A stretch of 64,000 bases of DNA from Roseinatronobacter thiooxidans (GCF_001870675.1 NZ_MEHT01000011.1:1-64000), one strand, 5' to 3'; positions 18,277 through 27,508 are shown, counted from the first letter of the stretch. Notes: a model not told the origin generated them from the sequence alone. Numbers and translations: made by a program.

Positions 18277-19701
18277 ATGGATTATACCGATCTCTATATC
18301 AACGGCGCATGGCACAAAACGCCCGAGCGGTTTGACGTGATCAACCCCGCAACCGAGGAGGTGCTGGCCTCTGTCGCTTCTGCCGGTATTGCCGACGCTG
18401 ATGCCGCGCTGGATGCCGCCGAGGCCGCGATGGCAGACTGGTCCGCGCGCACGCCGCGCGCGCGCTCGGAAGTGTTGCGCAAAGCATGGGAATTGATGAC
18501 TGCACGTCTGGACCATTTCGCGCATCTGATTACGCTGGAAAACGGCAAGGCGGGCGCAGATGCACGCGGTGAAGCCACTTATGCTGCCGAATTCTTCCGC
18601 TGGTTCGCCGAAGAGGCCGTGCGCGCGGACGGGATGATCACGCAGGCCCCTGCATCGGGCGCGCGGATCATCGTGCAGCACAAGCCTGCGGGGCTGGCTG
18701 TGCTGATCACACCGTGGAACTACCCCGCCGCCATGGGCACGCGCAAGATCGCGCCCGCGCTGGCGGCAGGCTGCGGGGTGATAATAAAGCCCGCCTCGGA
18801 AACGCCGCTGACCATGCTCGCGCTTATGCCGCTGCTGGAAGAGGCGGGTGTGCCTGCGGGGCTGGTCAATGTGCTGCCCTCACGCCGCACCGGCGCGCTG
18901 GTCGATCACATGCTGCATGACCCCCGCGTGCGGGTGGTCAGTTTCACCGGCTCCACCGGCGTGGGGCGCACACTGTTGAAATCCGCCGCCGATCAGGTCT
19001 TGAAACCGGCGATGGAACTGGGCGGCAATGCGCCCGTGATCGTGTTTGACGATGCCGATCTGGACGTGGCGATTGAGGGCACGATGCTGGCCAAGATGCG
19101 CAATCTGGGCGAGGCCTGCACGGCGGCGAACCGCATCTATGTGCATGAGGCGATCGCGCCCGAATTCACCCGTCGCCTGACGGCGGCCATGCAGGCCTTG
19201 AAAGTTGGCGATGGCACCGACCCGAGCGTAGATGTCGGCCCGCTGGTCAATGCTGCCACGCGCGACAAGGTGGCGGAATTCGTGGCCGATGCGCTGGCCA
19301 AGGGGGCAAAGCTGGAATGCGGCGGTGTGCTGCCGGAGGGGCGCGGCTATTTCTACCCGCCCACAGTGCTGTCAAACGTGCCCGAGAGTGCCGATTGTGT
19401 GCAGGACGAAATCTTCGGCCCTGTGGCGGCACTTCAGACATTCAGCGATCAGGATGACGTCATCACCCGCGCCAACAACACCGAATACGGGCTGGTGGCC
19501 TATGTCTTCTCGGGCGATTTCAAGCGCGCGCTGCAGGTCTGCGAGCGGCTGGATTACGGCATGGTGGGTCTGAACCGCGGGCTTGTCAGCGACCCTGCCG
19601 CGCCTTTTGGCGGCACCAAGCAATCGGGACTGGGGCGCGAAGGCGGGCATGAGGGGATGTTAGAGTTTATGGAAACGCAATATATCTCGGCCAGTTGGTA
19701 A
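18277..19701 (+). CDS. NAD(P)-dependent aldehyde dehydrogenase (succinate-semialdehyde dehydrogenase-like)
   Basis: 474-residue aldehyde dehydrogenase. The catalytic Glu (AMELGGNAPVIVFDDADLD) and Cys (NLGEACTAANRIYV) are present, with the PWNYPAAM cofactor entrance and the C-terminal PFGGTKQSGLGREGG. The length and motifs are those of the GabD/SSADH branch. It lies 15 bp after the lipoyl gene and 10 bp before the acyltransferase gene, splitting the E2 in two. A role oxidising acetaldehyde or another aldehyde made by the dehydrogenase locus is inferred, not shown. Confidence 0.92.
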   Translation: MDYTDLYINGAWHKTPERFDVINPATEEVLASVASAGIADADAALDAAEAAMADWSARTPRARSEVLRKAWELMTARLDHFAHLITLENGKAGADARGEATYAAEFFRWFAEEAVRADGMITQAPASGARIIVQHKPAGLAVLITPWNYPAAMGTRKIAPALAAGCGVIIKPASETPLTMLALMPLLEEAGVPAGLVNVLPSRRTGALVDHMLHDPRVRVVSFTGSTGVGRTLLKSAADQVLKPAMELGGNAPVIVFDDADLDVAIEGTMLAKMRNLGEACTAANRIYVHEAIAPEFTRRLTAAMQALKVGDGTDPSVDVGPLVNAATRDKVAEFVADALAKGAKLECGGVLPEGRGYFYPPTVLSNVPESADCVQDEIFGPVAALQTFSDQDDVITRANNTEYGLVAYVFSGDFKRALQVCERLDYGMVGLNRGLVSDPAAPFGGTKQSGLGREGGHEGMLEFMETQYISASW

Positions 19702-19711
19702 GGGGGCAGAC

Positions 19712-20587
19712 ATGTCAGACATCATCGCCAGCCCCAGCACGCGGCGCAAGGCCCTTGAACAGGGGGTTGATCTGGACGCGCGTGCCCGCGAATTGGGGCG
19801 CAAGACCATGGGACCGGAAGACCTTGGCACCTCCGCCCCCGCAGCCCCGACGGGCGACACCAGCTATTGGGATGTGGACCATGCCGCTTACGGGCCAGTG
19901 ACCCATGAGCCGATGAGCCGCTTTGCCCAAGTGGCCGCCGCCAATCTGGGGGCGGCCAATGCGCTGATCCCGCAAGTCACCCATCACGACCGCGCCGATC
20001 TTCGCGCGGTTGACGCGCTGCGCCAGCGCCTGAAACCAGAGGCACAGGCGCGCGGGCGAAAGCTGACAACGCTGGTGTTCCAGATTGCAGCGCTGGCGCG
20101 CTGCTTGCGCGCCTTCCCGCGCTTCAATGCGTCGCTCTCAGCGGATGGCAAAACCCTGATCCTGAAGGAGTATGTCCATATCGGCATCGCCGTGGATACG
20201 CCCCACGGCCTGATGGTGCCTGTCATCCGCGATGCGGACACCAAGGGGCTGTGGGAGATTGCAGCCGATCTGGCCGATCTGGCGGCCCGTGCGGGCGCGC
20301 GCAAGATCAAACCCGACGAGATGGGCGGCGCGTCCATGACCATCAGCAATCTGGGCGGTATTGGCGGCACAGCATTTACCCCCATCGTCAACCCGCCCGA
20401 ACTGGCCATTCTTGGCATTACCCGAACCGAGATTGTCACCGTCTGGGACGGCGACAGCCCGCGCCCTGTGCCTATGGCCCCGCTGGATCTGTCCTACGAC
20501 CACCGCGCCCTGAACGGTGCAGATGCGGCGCGGTTCATGAGCCATCTGACGCAGCTTCTGGCGGACCCGCGCCGCATGATGGTGTAA
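19712..20587 (+). CDS. 2-oxoacid dehydrogenase acyltransferase (E2) lacking a lipoyl domain
   Basis: 291 residues: a short subunit-binding-domain-like N-terminus (IASPSTRRKALEQGVDLDAR, about 4-35) and a full acyltransferase catalytic domain. The catalytic His is in DLSYDHRALNGADAARF near residue 264, and MTISNLGGIGGTAFTPIVN is intact. No lipoyl domain and no DKA motif occur, so it must accept acyl groups from a separate lipoyl protein, presumably the one at 16978. It is the last gene of the operon; no dihydrolipoamide dehydrogenase (E3) follows, so E3 must be shared with another complex. Confidence 0.9.
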   Translation: MSDIIASPSTRRKALEQGVDLDARARELGRKTMGPEDLGTSAPAAPTGDTSYWDVDHAAYGPVTHEPMSRFAQVAAANLGAANALIPQVTHHDRADLRAVDALRQRLKPEAQARGRKLTTLVFQIAALARCLRAFPRFNASLSADGKTLILKEYVHIGIAVDTPHGLMVPVIRDADTKGLWEIAADLADLAARAGARKIKPDEMGGASMTISNLGGIGGTAFTPIVNPPELAILGITRTEIVTVWDGDSPRPVPMAPLDLSYDHRALNGADAARFMSHLTQLLADPRRMMV

Positions 20588-20754
20588 TGTAACCCCCGCG
20601 AAGTGCCGCGTCTGGCAGGTTTGCAGCCAGTCGTGGGGGCAGTTGGGGCAAGTGATTTCGCCCAGACGGTGCGGATTGGCAGGGTGCCATATGCGCACGG
20701 TCCGGCAAGCCCGCTCTGGGCTGTGCGGCTGGCCTGTTGCCTGCAAAACCTGCG

Positions 20755-23751
20755 CTACCTTGCACCCCGACCATTGCGCCTGCGTTGCATGGCGCTAACC
20801 TGTCGGCCCAAAGCTGCGCGCGCGATTTTGCGCAGGCTTGGATAGGGGCGGATCATGTCTGCCAGCCATGGCCCCACAGCATAATAGGCGCGGATAAACA
20901 AGCGCCCCCTTCTATGCTGCGACAGTTCCAGATCGCGGTACAGGCGCAGAAACACCACATCGGGGTGGTCGGGCGTGCCATAGGCGCAGGTTGCCACGAA
21001 ACAGCCCCCGCCGGTTCCGGCTGGGCGGGTGTCTTGGTCTTCCTCGTCCCTATCATCCGACCCTGCGTCCTGATGTTGCAGATATTGCTTTGAAAACTGG
21101 CCCGGCTTTAGGAACAGGGCAAAGTCAGGCTTTGTGTCGCTGTTGAGCAAGTCCAGGCGTCTGGCCTCTATTGCCGCATCGTCGATTTCAAGGATTTGCT
21201 GGATCGAGCGTGGTTCCAGATCAGGATGGGCGTCATCCCATATGTCTTCAAACTCTTCGCGTTCACGCTCTGACATGACAAGGAAGTAATCAATCCGGTC
21301 CACTTCGGCCACAGGCGGGCGCGGACGTGCGAGCATCAGATTGTCGGGTTCGCGCAAATTATCAAAGCCGTTTGCATATTCTTCTGCGGTGATCCGCTGA
21401 AACCGCATGTCCAGCGCCGCTTGGTCGGTGTCTCGCAACAGGCGCGCGGCCCCTTCGGGGCTAAGGTTTGCCAGCAGGCCCTTGAACACACCTGTATCTA
21501 CCGACATGGTCAGCGCATTGGGGTTCAACTGATCCAGAAGCGAGGTTTCCGCGTCTGGTGAGAGACCCGACAACAAAACTTCCACGTCTTGCGCAGATGT
21601 CGCAGTCAGCAGCGCCTCAAAGGCGTCTTTCGAGAAGGCAGGCGGCGGGGCAGGGGTGTCATCGGGTTCGGGGTCAGGCGGGATATCCCCGCTGGGCGGC
21701 GGGGTGTTCAACTGCGCTACCAGATCGGCGACAGGTGAGGTGTCGGAGAAATCCACCAACACGGTTTCCAGATCATCCAAGCGGCTGCCCAAGCCCAGAA
21801 TCGACGTTTTCTCGCCCGTGTCATGGGTGATGACAATATCGTCCCCGTCTGCCACCGCGCGGTCCAGCACCTCTTCGGGGGTGGTATATGTATTGCGAAA
21901 ACTTAGCCCGTCGCCGCGCGCGATGTCGAAATCTGCAATAGTGGCACTTCCGGCAGGGTCTATGACAAAGTGGTTTGCACCACTTCCCCCTTCCATCAGG
22001 TCGGTGCCGTCACCTGAAACCAGCGTGTCATTCCCTTCGCCCCCCAGCAACGTATTGTCACCTGACCCACCGATCAGCAGGTCGTCGCCCCGCCCGCCGT
22101 CAAGCAGATCATTGCCAGCGCCGCCGATAAGCGTGTCATTGCCATCGAAGCCAAATAACTGGTCAGACCCCGCATTGCCGACCAGCAGATCATCAAATGC
22201 GCTGCCCATGATGATGTCGTCATAATCTGCCGCAGGGTCTACCACCTGGTCATGCCCTGAAATCCTGACCCCGACATCGCCGGTGGTGAACTCGAATTTC
22301 ACAATTTCATATGGCGCCAGAGAGACTGACAATCCCCCGGCCCCTGCCATGTCGCTTTCATTGAGGATCTGGATATAGGGGCGCGCATCGCGCGATTCAG
22401 GGTCGCCCTCATCGCGGTCGGGGGTTGCGGGGTTGTCCAGAACGCCGAGCTGTTCCGCCCAGACATGGTGGTAGTCGGGGATCAGCCCCGATGGGTCCAG
22501 CGTGAAGTCTATATCAATGTCACTGCGCGATGATACAAAGATCACGGCTTTATCGCGGCCCTTATAGGCATGCATGACCAGTTGTTCGGCATCTTCGGGC
22601 GCGCGCTCGGCCGGGTCTGTGCCGACCGCGTTGCGCAGTGCTTCATCCGTGTCCAGATCCAGCAGGCGCAAGCCGCGAATGCTGTGTGACATCATGCGAT
22701 ACGTCTCGCCGGCGGGGGTCAGCCAGTATTCATAGCCGCCGGGTTCGTCGTCCCGGATGCGCAACGCCGCAAGCCGTGTTCCAAGGCTGAGATACTGTGT
22801 GCCCCAGACTGCCGCGTTATCGACGCCGCGCTCTATCATGACGCGCATCGCTTCCAGCATGCCGGACGCCTGCACAAGCCCCACATCGCCGCCGCTGTTC
22901 TGAATATTCCATTCAGAAATAAAATAGGTCAGATCGTCGGATACCCCCTCAAAGCTTTTCCAGTCATCCAGCCGGTCAAAAGTGCCCTCTCGCTGGGTCG
23001 CCAAGGCATAGGTCGGGGGGTAGTAATGCGTCGAGACAGAGTCGATAGAGTGCCGCGCGGCAAATGACATCTGCTCGGCGATGCGTTCATTCCCGTCTGG
23101 AATGCGTCTTGTTGTGGCCTGCATATTGATCAGGGGGCGTGTCCATGCCTCTGGCCCGCCTTGCTCGGCTTCAAAAATGTCGAACAGGGTATTCATGCCT
23201 GTCGCCAGTTCGTTGACCAGCGCGCCATATTCCTCGGGTGACATGCGGTCCCGATACCAGAATTCATTGCCAATCTGGAACAGTGCGATATCCACATCGC
23301 CATAGGCCCCGCGAATGATGTTATCGACGCGGTCCAGCAGGGCATACAGGCCAAAGGGGCTTGGGTCGCGCATTTCGTCCGCGCCCAGATTGTCGGACAA
23401 GTAGTTTTCGGTCGGGATTGTGAATTTTACCGATATATCATTTTCGCGCGCATATTGGAACATTGCGGGAACCGTCAGCAGCCTGTCGGCACCGCTATCC
23501 GACACACCGCTTGGGCGTGTCACGTCGAAAAACCTGTCCACAATTTCAGAGCCGGGGGCGAATGTCTCTTCTGTGACGGTGCCGCCCGGAAAGCGAAGAC
23601 CGCTCCAGCCGACATCTTGCAACATGCGGTCAAACGGGCTTCCGGGGTCAAGATAGTTGAAAGTAAACAGGGCATTGGCTTCAAACATGCCATCGCCGAC
23701 AACATTGCCGACATAGGGTGAATCCGTTAAAAAAATTACTTGTCCGGACAT
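20755..23751 (-). CDS. Glycosidase-like (clan GH-A fold) RTX protein with CFI-box C-terminus
   Basis: 998-residue protein with no Sec signal. Residues 1-400 resemble a TIM-barrel glycoside hydrolase of clan GH-A (GH39/GH51-like): acid/base Glu163 in FQIGNEFW, nucleophile Glu280 in FISEWNIQ, and STHYYPP between them. Residues about 505-600 are RTX calcium repeats (GGAGNDLLDGGRGDD and similar). A charged acidic region of low complexity follows. The last 85 residues contain GGGCFVATCAYG and FLRLYRD, the CFI-box C-terminal domain. RTX repeats suggest type I secretion. ATG 23751 follows AAAGGGGGC. Substrate unknown; no exporter genes are adjacent. Confidence 0.82.
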   Translation of the reverse strand: MSGQVIFLTDSPYVGNVVGDGMFEANALFTFNYLDPGSPFDRMLQDVGWSGLRFPGGTVTEETFAPGSEIVDRFFDVTRPSGVSDSGADRLLTVPAMFQYARENDISVKFTIPTENYLSDNLGADEMRDPSPFGLYALLDRVDNIIRGAYGDVDIALFQIGNEFWYRDRMSPEEYGALVNELATGMNTLFDIFEAEQGGPEAWTRPLINMQATTRRIPDGNERIAEQMSFAARHSIDSVSTHYYPPTYALATQREGTFDRLDDWKSFEGVSDDLTYFISEWNIQNSGGDVGLVQASGMLEAMRVMIERGVDNAAVWGTQYLSLGTRLAALRIRDDEPGGYEYWLTPAGETYRMMSHSIRGLRLLDLDTDEALRNAVGTDPAERAPEDAEQLVMHAYKGRDKAVIFVSSRSDIDIDFTLDPSGLIPDYHHVWAEQLGVLDNPATPDRDEGDPESRDARPYIQILNESDMAGAGGLSVSLAPYEIVKFEFTTGDVGVRISGHDQVVDPAADYDDIIMGSAFDDLLVGNAGSDQLFGFDGNDTLIGGAGNDLLDGGRGDDLLIGGSGDNTLLGGEGNDTLVSGDGTDLMEGGSGANHFVIDPAGSATIADFDIARGDGLSFRNTYTTPEEVLDRAVADGDDIVITHDTGEKTSILGLGSRLDDLETVLVDFSDTSPVADLVAQLNTPPPSGDIPPDPEPDDTPAPPPAFSKDAFEALLTATSAQDVEVLLSGLSPDAETSLLDQLNPNALTMSVDTGVFKGLLANLSPEGAARLLRDTDQAALDMRFQRITAEEYANGFDNLREPDNLMLARPRPPVAEVDRIDYFLVMSEREREEFEDIWDDAHPDLEPRSIQQILEIDDAAIEARRLDLLNSDTKPDFALFLKPGQFSKQYLQHQDAGSDDRDEEDQDTRPAGTGGGCFVATCAYGTPDHPDVVFLRLYRDLELSQHRRGRLFIRAYYAVGPWLADMIRPYPSLRKIARAALGRQVSAMQRRRNGRGAR

Positions 23752-24107
23752 CGCAGCCCCCTTTGCAAACCCGATCGGCCAAGGCCCGCTGGACGATGCG
23801 TGAACACCCGAAGCATGTTGCAGACTGTGATGTTTAAGACCGGCAAATCATGGTCTTGCCTGCGAAAGAAAATCGCTGCCTGCAAAGGAAATTAAATTGC
23901 TCCGATATGGATTTTATCACACGAAAGAGAAAATTTCAACGCGCAGGCAAAGCGTGGGGGGCTGGGTGCAGGCAGGCGCGATGGTCACGCCGCAGCGACC
24001 TGATACTTTGGCGCAAACAATTGCTGCCCTGCGGGGCTAACCCGCGTCAAAAAAGATTGCATACGGATGTATATTTTCTTAACTTCAAGTATCAATTCGA
24101 GATTACC
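23752..24107. other. Divergent intergenic region (RTX glycosidase / Fnr regulator)
   Basis: 356 bp between two divergent genes. It is locally A/T-rich near 24040-24107 and must hold both promoters. No clear Fnr box (TTGAT-N4-ATCAA), terminator or RNA gene was found. The frame of the Fnr gene stays open through much of it, but without a ribosome-binding site or family-like sequence. Confidence 0.5.
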
Positions 24108-24851
24108 ATGCGCGACACAATCCAAACCCTGCTTGCCGGAGATTTGCCCCGCTGTGCCCTGTGCCAGATCAAATCTATCGGCATATGCGCCAATTCCGGC
24201 GAAGAAGAGCTTTCATGGCTGGAAGATGCCAAGCTGTATCGGCGCTATTGTGCGGGCAGCATGATCACATTCGCCGGTGACCGGCTGGATTATGTCGGCT
24301 CGATCATGACAGGCATCGCCTCGATCGGGGGCACGCGCGAAGATGGTCGCCGCCAGACCTATGGCGTGCTGATGCCGGGCGACTTTCTGGGCAGGCCCGG
24401 CCGCGCAATTTCCTCGTTCGATATTGAAGCGATCACAGATATCGAATTATGCGGCTTTAAACCGGCTGTTTTCGACAATCTGCTAGACAAAGCGCCGCAA
24501 CTGCATGCGCGCATGCTGGAAATGACACTGGATGAACTGGATGCCGCGCGCGCATGGATGCTGATGCTGGGGCGCAAAACCGCAAGAGAGAAGCTGTGCA
24601 GCCTGCTTGTCTATCTGCTTGACCGCCAGATGCGGCTGGATGAGACGCAAACCACCCCGCTGTTGCGGCTGCCGCTGACACGCGAACGCATTGGCGATTT
24701 TCTGGCGCTGACACTCGAGACAGTCTCGCGTCAGTTTTCGGCGCTCAAACGTGATGGCATTATTCAGGATCTGGAACGCCATGCCGTATCGATTCCAGAC
24801 CCAGCACGTTTGCGGCAAGAAGCGGGAACGGACCCCTTCCATGCGCGTTAA
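24108..24851 (+). CDS. Crp/Fnr family transcriptional regulator, FnrL-like with iron-sulfur cysteines
   Basis: 247 residues. The N-terminus has Cys-x2-Cys-x7-Cys (RCALCQIKSIGIC), the spacing of FnrL-type oxygen sensors, and a fourth Cys in DIELCGFKPAVF at the place of the internal FNR ligand. A cyclic-nucleotide-binding-like beta roll, a dimerisation helix and a C-terminal HTH (LTRERIGDFLALTLETVSRQ) follow. This supports a [4Fe-4S] oxygen-responsive regulator of anaerobic or microaerobic genes. The open frame begins at 23850, but ATG 24108 gives the family-like N-terminus. Targets cannot be deduced here. Confidence 0.88.
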   Translation: MRDTIQTLLAGDLPRCALCQIKSIGICANSGEEELSWLEDAKLYRRYCAGSMITFAGDRLDYVGSIMTGIASIGGTREDGRRQTYGVLMPGDFLGRPGRAISSFDIEAITDIELCGFKPAVFDNLLDKAPQLHARMLEMTLDELDAARAWMLMLGRKTAREKLCSLLVYLLDRQMRLDETQTTPLLRLPLTRERIGDFLALTLETVSRQFSALKRDGIIQDLERHAVSIPDPARLRQEAGTDPFHAR

Positions 24852-24985
24852 TCAACTCAGCCGTCTGGAAACAGCCCTGACATGAGAAGCTTTGGGCGGT
24901 AAATGACCTGATATGTTGATCCTATACGTATGACTGACCGTATGTTCATCAAAAGACTTGGGAACAACCCACAATGAGGGTGTCT

Positions 24986-25180
24986 ATGGCGCATGCCAAC
25001 TTCGCTGAAATCTTGCTGGAACGTCAGTTGGAAGCGACGGAATGGATCGAGCGGTCGCCGCCGCCTGATTGCGATTTGACCGAGTTGCAAGATTACCGCA
25101 GCCAGTTGAAAGCGATCCAAAAGAGCAAAGTGTGGGATGATGTGTTGCGCTTGAAAACGCCGCGTTTTGCCCGCCGCTGA
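24986..25180 (+). CDS. Small hypothetical protein (64 aa)
   Basis: A short charged protein, mostly predicted helix (FAEILLERQLEATEWIERS then LQDYRSQLKAIQKSKVWDD). ATG 24986 is preceded by GAGGGTG; an in-frame ATG at 24974 lacks a ribosome-binding site. No family is recognised. A longer frame on the opposite strand (24857-25309) is less protein-like. Codon use in the third position fits a real gene but the length gives little power. Confidence 0.4.
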   Translation: MAHANFAEILLERQLEATEWIERSPPPDCDLTELQDYRSQLKAIQKSKVWDDVLRLKTPRFARR

Positions 25181-25184
25181 TAAG

Positions 25185-25510
25185 CTACTGCAAGAGTGCC
25201 CCCTGATGTGGCGCGGGTGCGCGGGGTGTATTGTTTCCCAGTCCATGCCCACCAATTGGCAGATGGTGCGCTTTTGTTTCCCGGCTTGCGCGTAGGTAAC
25301 AGCTTTCATGGGTCTGCTGTGCGGGCCATTTCAGCTGTCCGGGCGCAATCGAGGGCCGCAGGCCCGTCGCGCTGCGCAGGATATCAAGCACCTGCGCGAT
25401 GCCTTGTTCGGGCACGTCGCTGGAATGAAGCACATCCATCGCATTCAGAAATGTGCGCGCATGGCCTGCGGAAATGCCTTCTTGGCGCAGCAGATTTCCT
25501 CGGAGGCGCT
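25185..25510 (-). pseudogene. Possible remnant of a sensor kinase following the FIST gene
   Basis: Directly after the FIST stop one frame reads ERLRGNLLRQEG, then FLNAMDVLHSSDVPEQGIAQ and VLDILRSATGL, which looks like a coiled coil leading into a GAF-type sensor domain. It then loses protein character and stops at 25185; no histidine-kinase core follows. The GTG that overlaps the FIST stop (GTGA) is in a different frame and ends after about 22 codons. A truncated and frameshifted kinase is the best reading, but the evidence is weak. No other feature was seen in this 330-bp stretch. Confidence 0.28.
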
Positions 25511-26796
25511 CACAGGGGCAATCCGGTCTGCGGCGCGGGCGTATATGCGTTTTCGGCACCGAAGGTGATGCAGGAAATCATCAGATTGCCATGCTCGGAA
25601 TCGCCACACAGGGTTTCGCCCTGCTCGCCAAAGCTGAATACCCCCAGAAACGGGGCGCCCGCCAGCGCCTGTGCGACATTTCCTGCCACCTCATCCATGC
25701 GATCTGTCACCGACAGCATGCATCCGCCGCAATATATCATCAATGCGCCGGAAATAGCGCCCTGCACTTGGTCACGGCTGCTTGCCGCGATCCTGCCTGC
25801 GCGCTCAACTAGGCTGTCTTCGGACCCCGCCATCAGCCAGACAGTTTGCCCCTCTGTCAGATCGGCGAAGAAATCCAGCCTGCCATCAGCATGGGCAACA
25901 GCAGGATGTGCCAGCATGTGAAATGTCACTTCGTTAATTTCGGTCAACCGACGGCCCAAGGGGAACATGGTTGCCTGCGCCAGAACAGAAGCGCTGCCTG
26001 TATCGGGCACTGAAACATTGCCTTGCGTCCAGTCTGCATAAAGCTGAGCGGCAGGGCGTGTGTCGATACTGTGCACTGTCCGCCCAGAGGCTTGTGTAAT
26101 CACGCCGCGCTTTGCGGTCGGTGCATAGCCGCTTTCAAAGGAACAGCCTATCTGCACCGATGGAAACAGCACAGATACTACGACAGAGTTTGTATGCGCA
26201 CCCTGGACTGTGATCTGTGACCAGCCGCCACTGACATCGTTATCCGCCGAACTGCCCCCCACGATCAGGGCAGGGGAGCCAATCACGTCCTTGATCCCGA
26301 GGAGCACTTGTTCTTCATGTCCGGGCGCGGCAGTCAGCCAGACAAGATCGGGCGCTTCGCCCATGCGCCCCGCATCCTGCAACGCGGCCCGCGTTGCCTG
26401 TGCGGCTGCGGCGCGCGGGTCTTCGCCAAGGGGGCATGTGCCGGTGCCATAAGCGCCCTGCGCATCCCATATGGCAAAAGCACCGATCGCGTCGCCTTGC
26501 GCAATCGCGGCACCTTGTTCGGTCATCACTCCCAGACAGGATGACCCGCCATGCAGCGCGGCTGCGCTGAAAGCTTCGGCAGCCTGCGTGCAAACCTCTC
26601 GCGCGGGCCGCCCGCCGCCGTAATGCAGGGTCACAAAATCCGGCGGGCCTGCCCCCTCAAGCCCGAGTTGCGTCACCAGGTCTTGCAGCGCGGCAGATGT
26701 GTCTGGCAGCACGCTGTGCGCGGTGGCGGCACGAAATATGGGGGCGCGGGGCCGCAGGGCGGTGTTACATATTTCCCCGTCAGCCGTTTTGTACAT
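25510..26796 (-). CDS. FIST domain signal-sensing protein (NosP-like architecture)
   Basis: 428 residues with FIST N and FIST C domains. Typical segments are FVTLHYGGGRPA, ALHGGSSCLGVMT, ALIVGGSSADNDVSGGWSQI, VVVSVLFPSVQIGCSFESGY and near the C-terminus LMIYCGGCMLS and PFLGVFSFGEQGE. FIST proteins are cytosolic ligand sensors; some (NosP) bind haem and nitric oxide and control a neighbouring kinase. The response regulator gene lies 64 bp upstream on the same strand. No intact kinase is next to it. Ligand identity is not established by sequence. Confidence 0.88.
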   Translation of the reverse strand: MYKTADGEICNTALRPRAPIFRAATAHSVLPDTSAALQDLVTQLGLEGAGPPDFVTLHYGGGRPAREVCTQAAEAFSAAALHGGSSCLGVMTEQGAAIAQGDAIGAFAIWDAQGAYGTGTCPLGEDPRAAAAQATRAALQDAGRMGEAPDLVWLTAAPGHEEQVLLGIKDVIGSPALIVGGSSADNDVSGGWSQITVQGAHTNSVVVSVLFPSVQIGCSFESGYAPTAKRGVITQASGRTVHSIDTRPAAQLYADWTQGNVSVPDTGSASVLAQATMFPLGRRLTEINEVTFHMLAHPAVAHADGRLDFFADLTEGQTVWLMAGSEDSLVERAGRIAASSRDQVQGAISGALMIYCGGCMLSVTDRMDEVAGNVAQALAGAPFLGVFSFGEQGETLCGDSEHGNLMISCITFGAENAYTPAPQTGLPL

Positions 26797-26860
26797 GACG
26801 TAGCCTTAAAAAATGCAGAAACCATGATCTGCGCAAGCCGGGCGGGCCGGCGGTCAGCCG

Positions 26861-27508
26861 TTAGAACAGACCACGTTTCATAGCTTCAATAACGACTTGA
26901 GTGCGGTTGCGCGCACCCATCTTGCGGCAGATCGATTTTACATCCATCTTGACAATCGTTTCCTCGATACCGATTTCGCGGCCAATTTCCTTATTCTGCA
27001 TGCCTTCGCACAACAGGCCCAGAACCCGCAATTCGCGCGGCTTCAGGCCAAGGTCGCTGCCTTCATCATCTGATGCGCGGCGCAGAAATTCGCCGGGAAG
27101 ATATAATTCGCCCTCTGCGATCAGGCGCACGGCGTGTTTCAGCGTTCTGAAAGGCAGGGTCTTGGGAATGAAGCCGCCGGCACCCGCATCAATGGCACGC
27201 TCGACAACTGTTCTGCTGGCGACGCCGGAAAACAGGGCCACGGCCCCTTGGTTCACTTCGACCAAGCGGCGCAGCCCGTTCAGGCCATCCATGCCGGGCA
27301 CTTCATAATCCAGCAGCACCACGTCAAAGCGCCCAGTCTCTGCAATTCGGGACAGCGCATCATCAATACAATTGACGGACTGCGCTTCCAAATCATCTTG
27401 TGCTTCCAGCGCCGCCGAGAGGGTCTCACACACAAGTGAATGATCATCGACAACCAGAATTTGCAAAGAACTGACAGGCTCTATGGCCGAAGTTGTATGA
27501 AGTGTCAT
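26861..27508 (-). CDS. NarL/LuxR-type response regulator
   Basis: 215 residues. The receiver domain has the acidic pair VVDDHS and the phospho-acceptor in VVLLDYEVPGMDG, with Lys in FIPKTLPF. The C-terminal LuxR-type HTH (LKPRELRVLGLLCEGMQNKE then IGIEETIVKMDVKSICRKMG) is complete. ATG 27508 has GGTGAG upstream; a GTG two codons earlier is possible. It is in tandem with the FIST gene, so it is probably the output of that sensor, with phosphate from an unlinked kinase. Confidence 0.9.
   Translation of the reverse strand: MTLHTTSAIEPVSSLQILVVDDHSLVCETLSAALEAQDDLEAQSVNCIDDALSRIAETGRFDVVLLDYEVPGMDGLNGLRRLVEVNQGAVALFSGVASRTVVERAIDAGAGGFIPKTLPFRTLKHAVRLIAEGELYLPGEFLRRASDDEGSDLGLKPRELRVLGLLCEGMQNKEIGREIGIEETIVKMDVKSICRKMGARNRTQVVIEAMKRGLF

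Noticed and set aside
24060-24107. Fnr box upstream of the Fnr gene
   Set aside because: ATCAA is present, but no TTGAT lies four bases before it.
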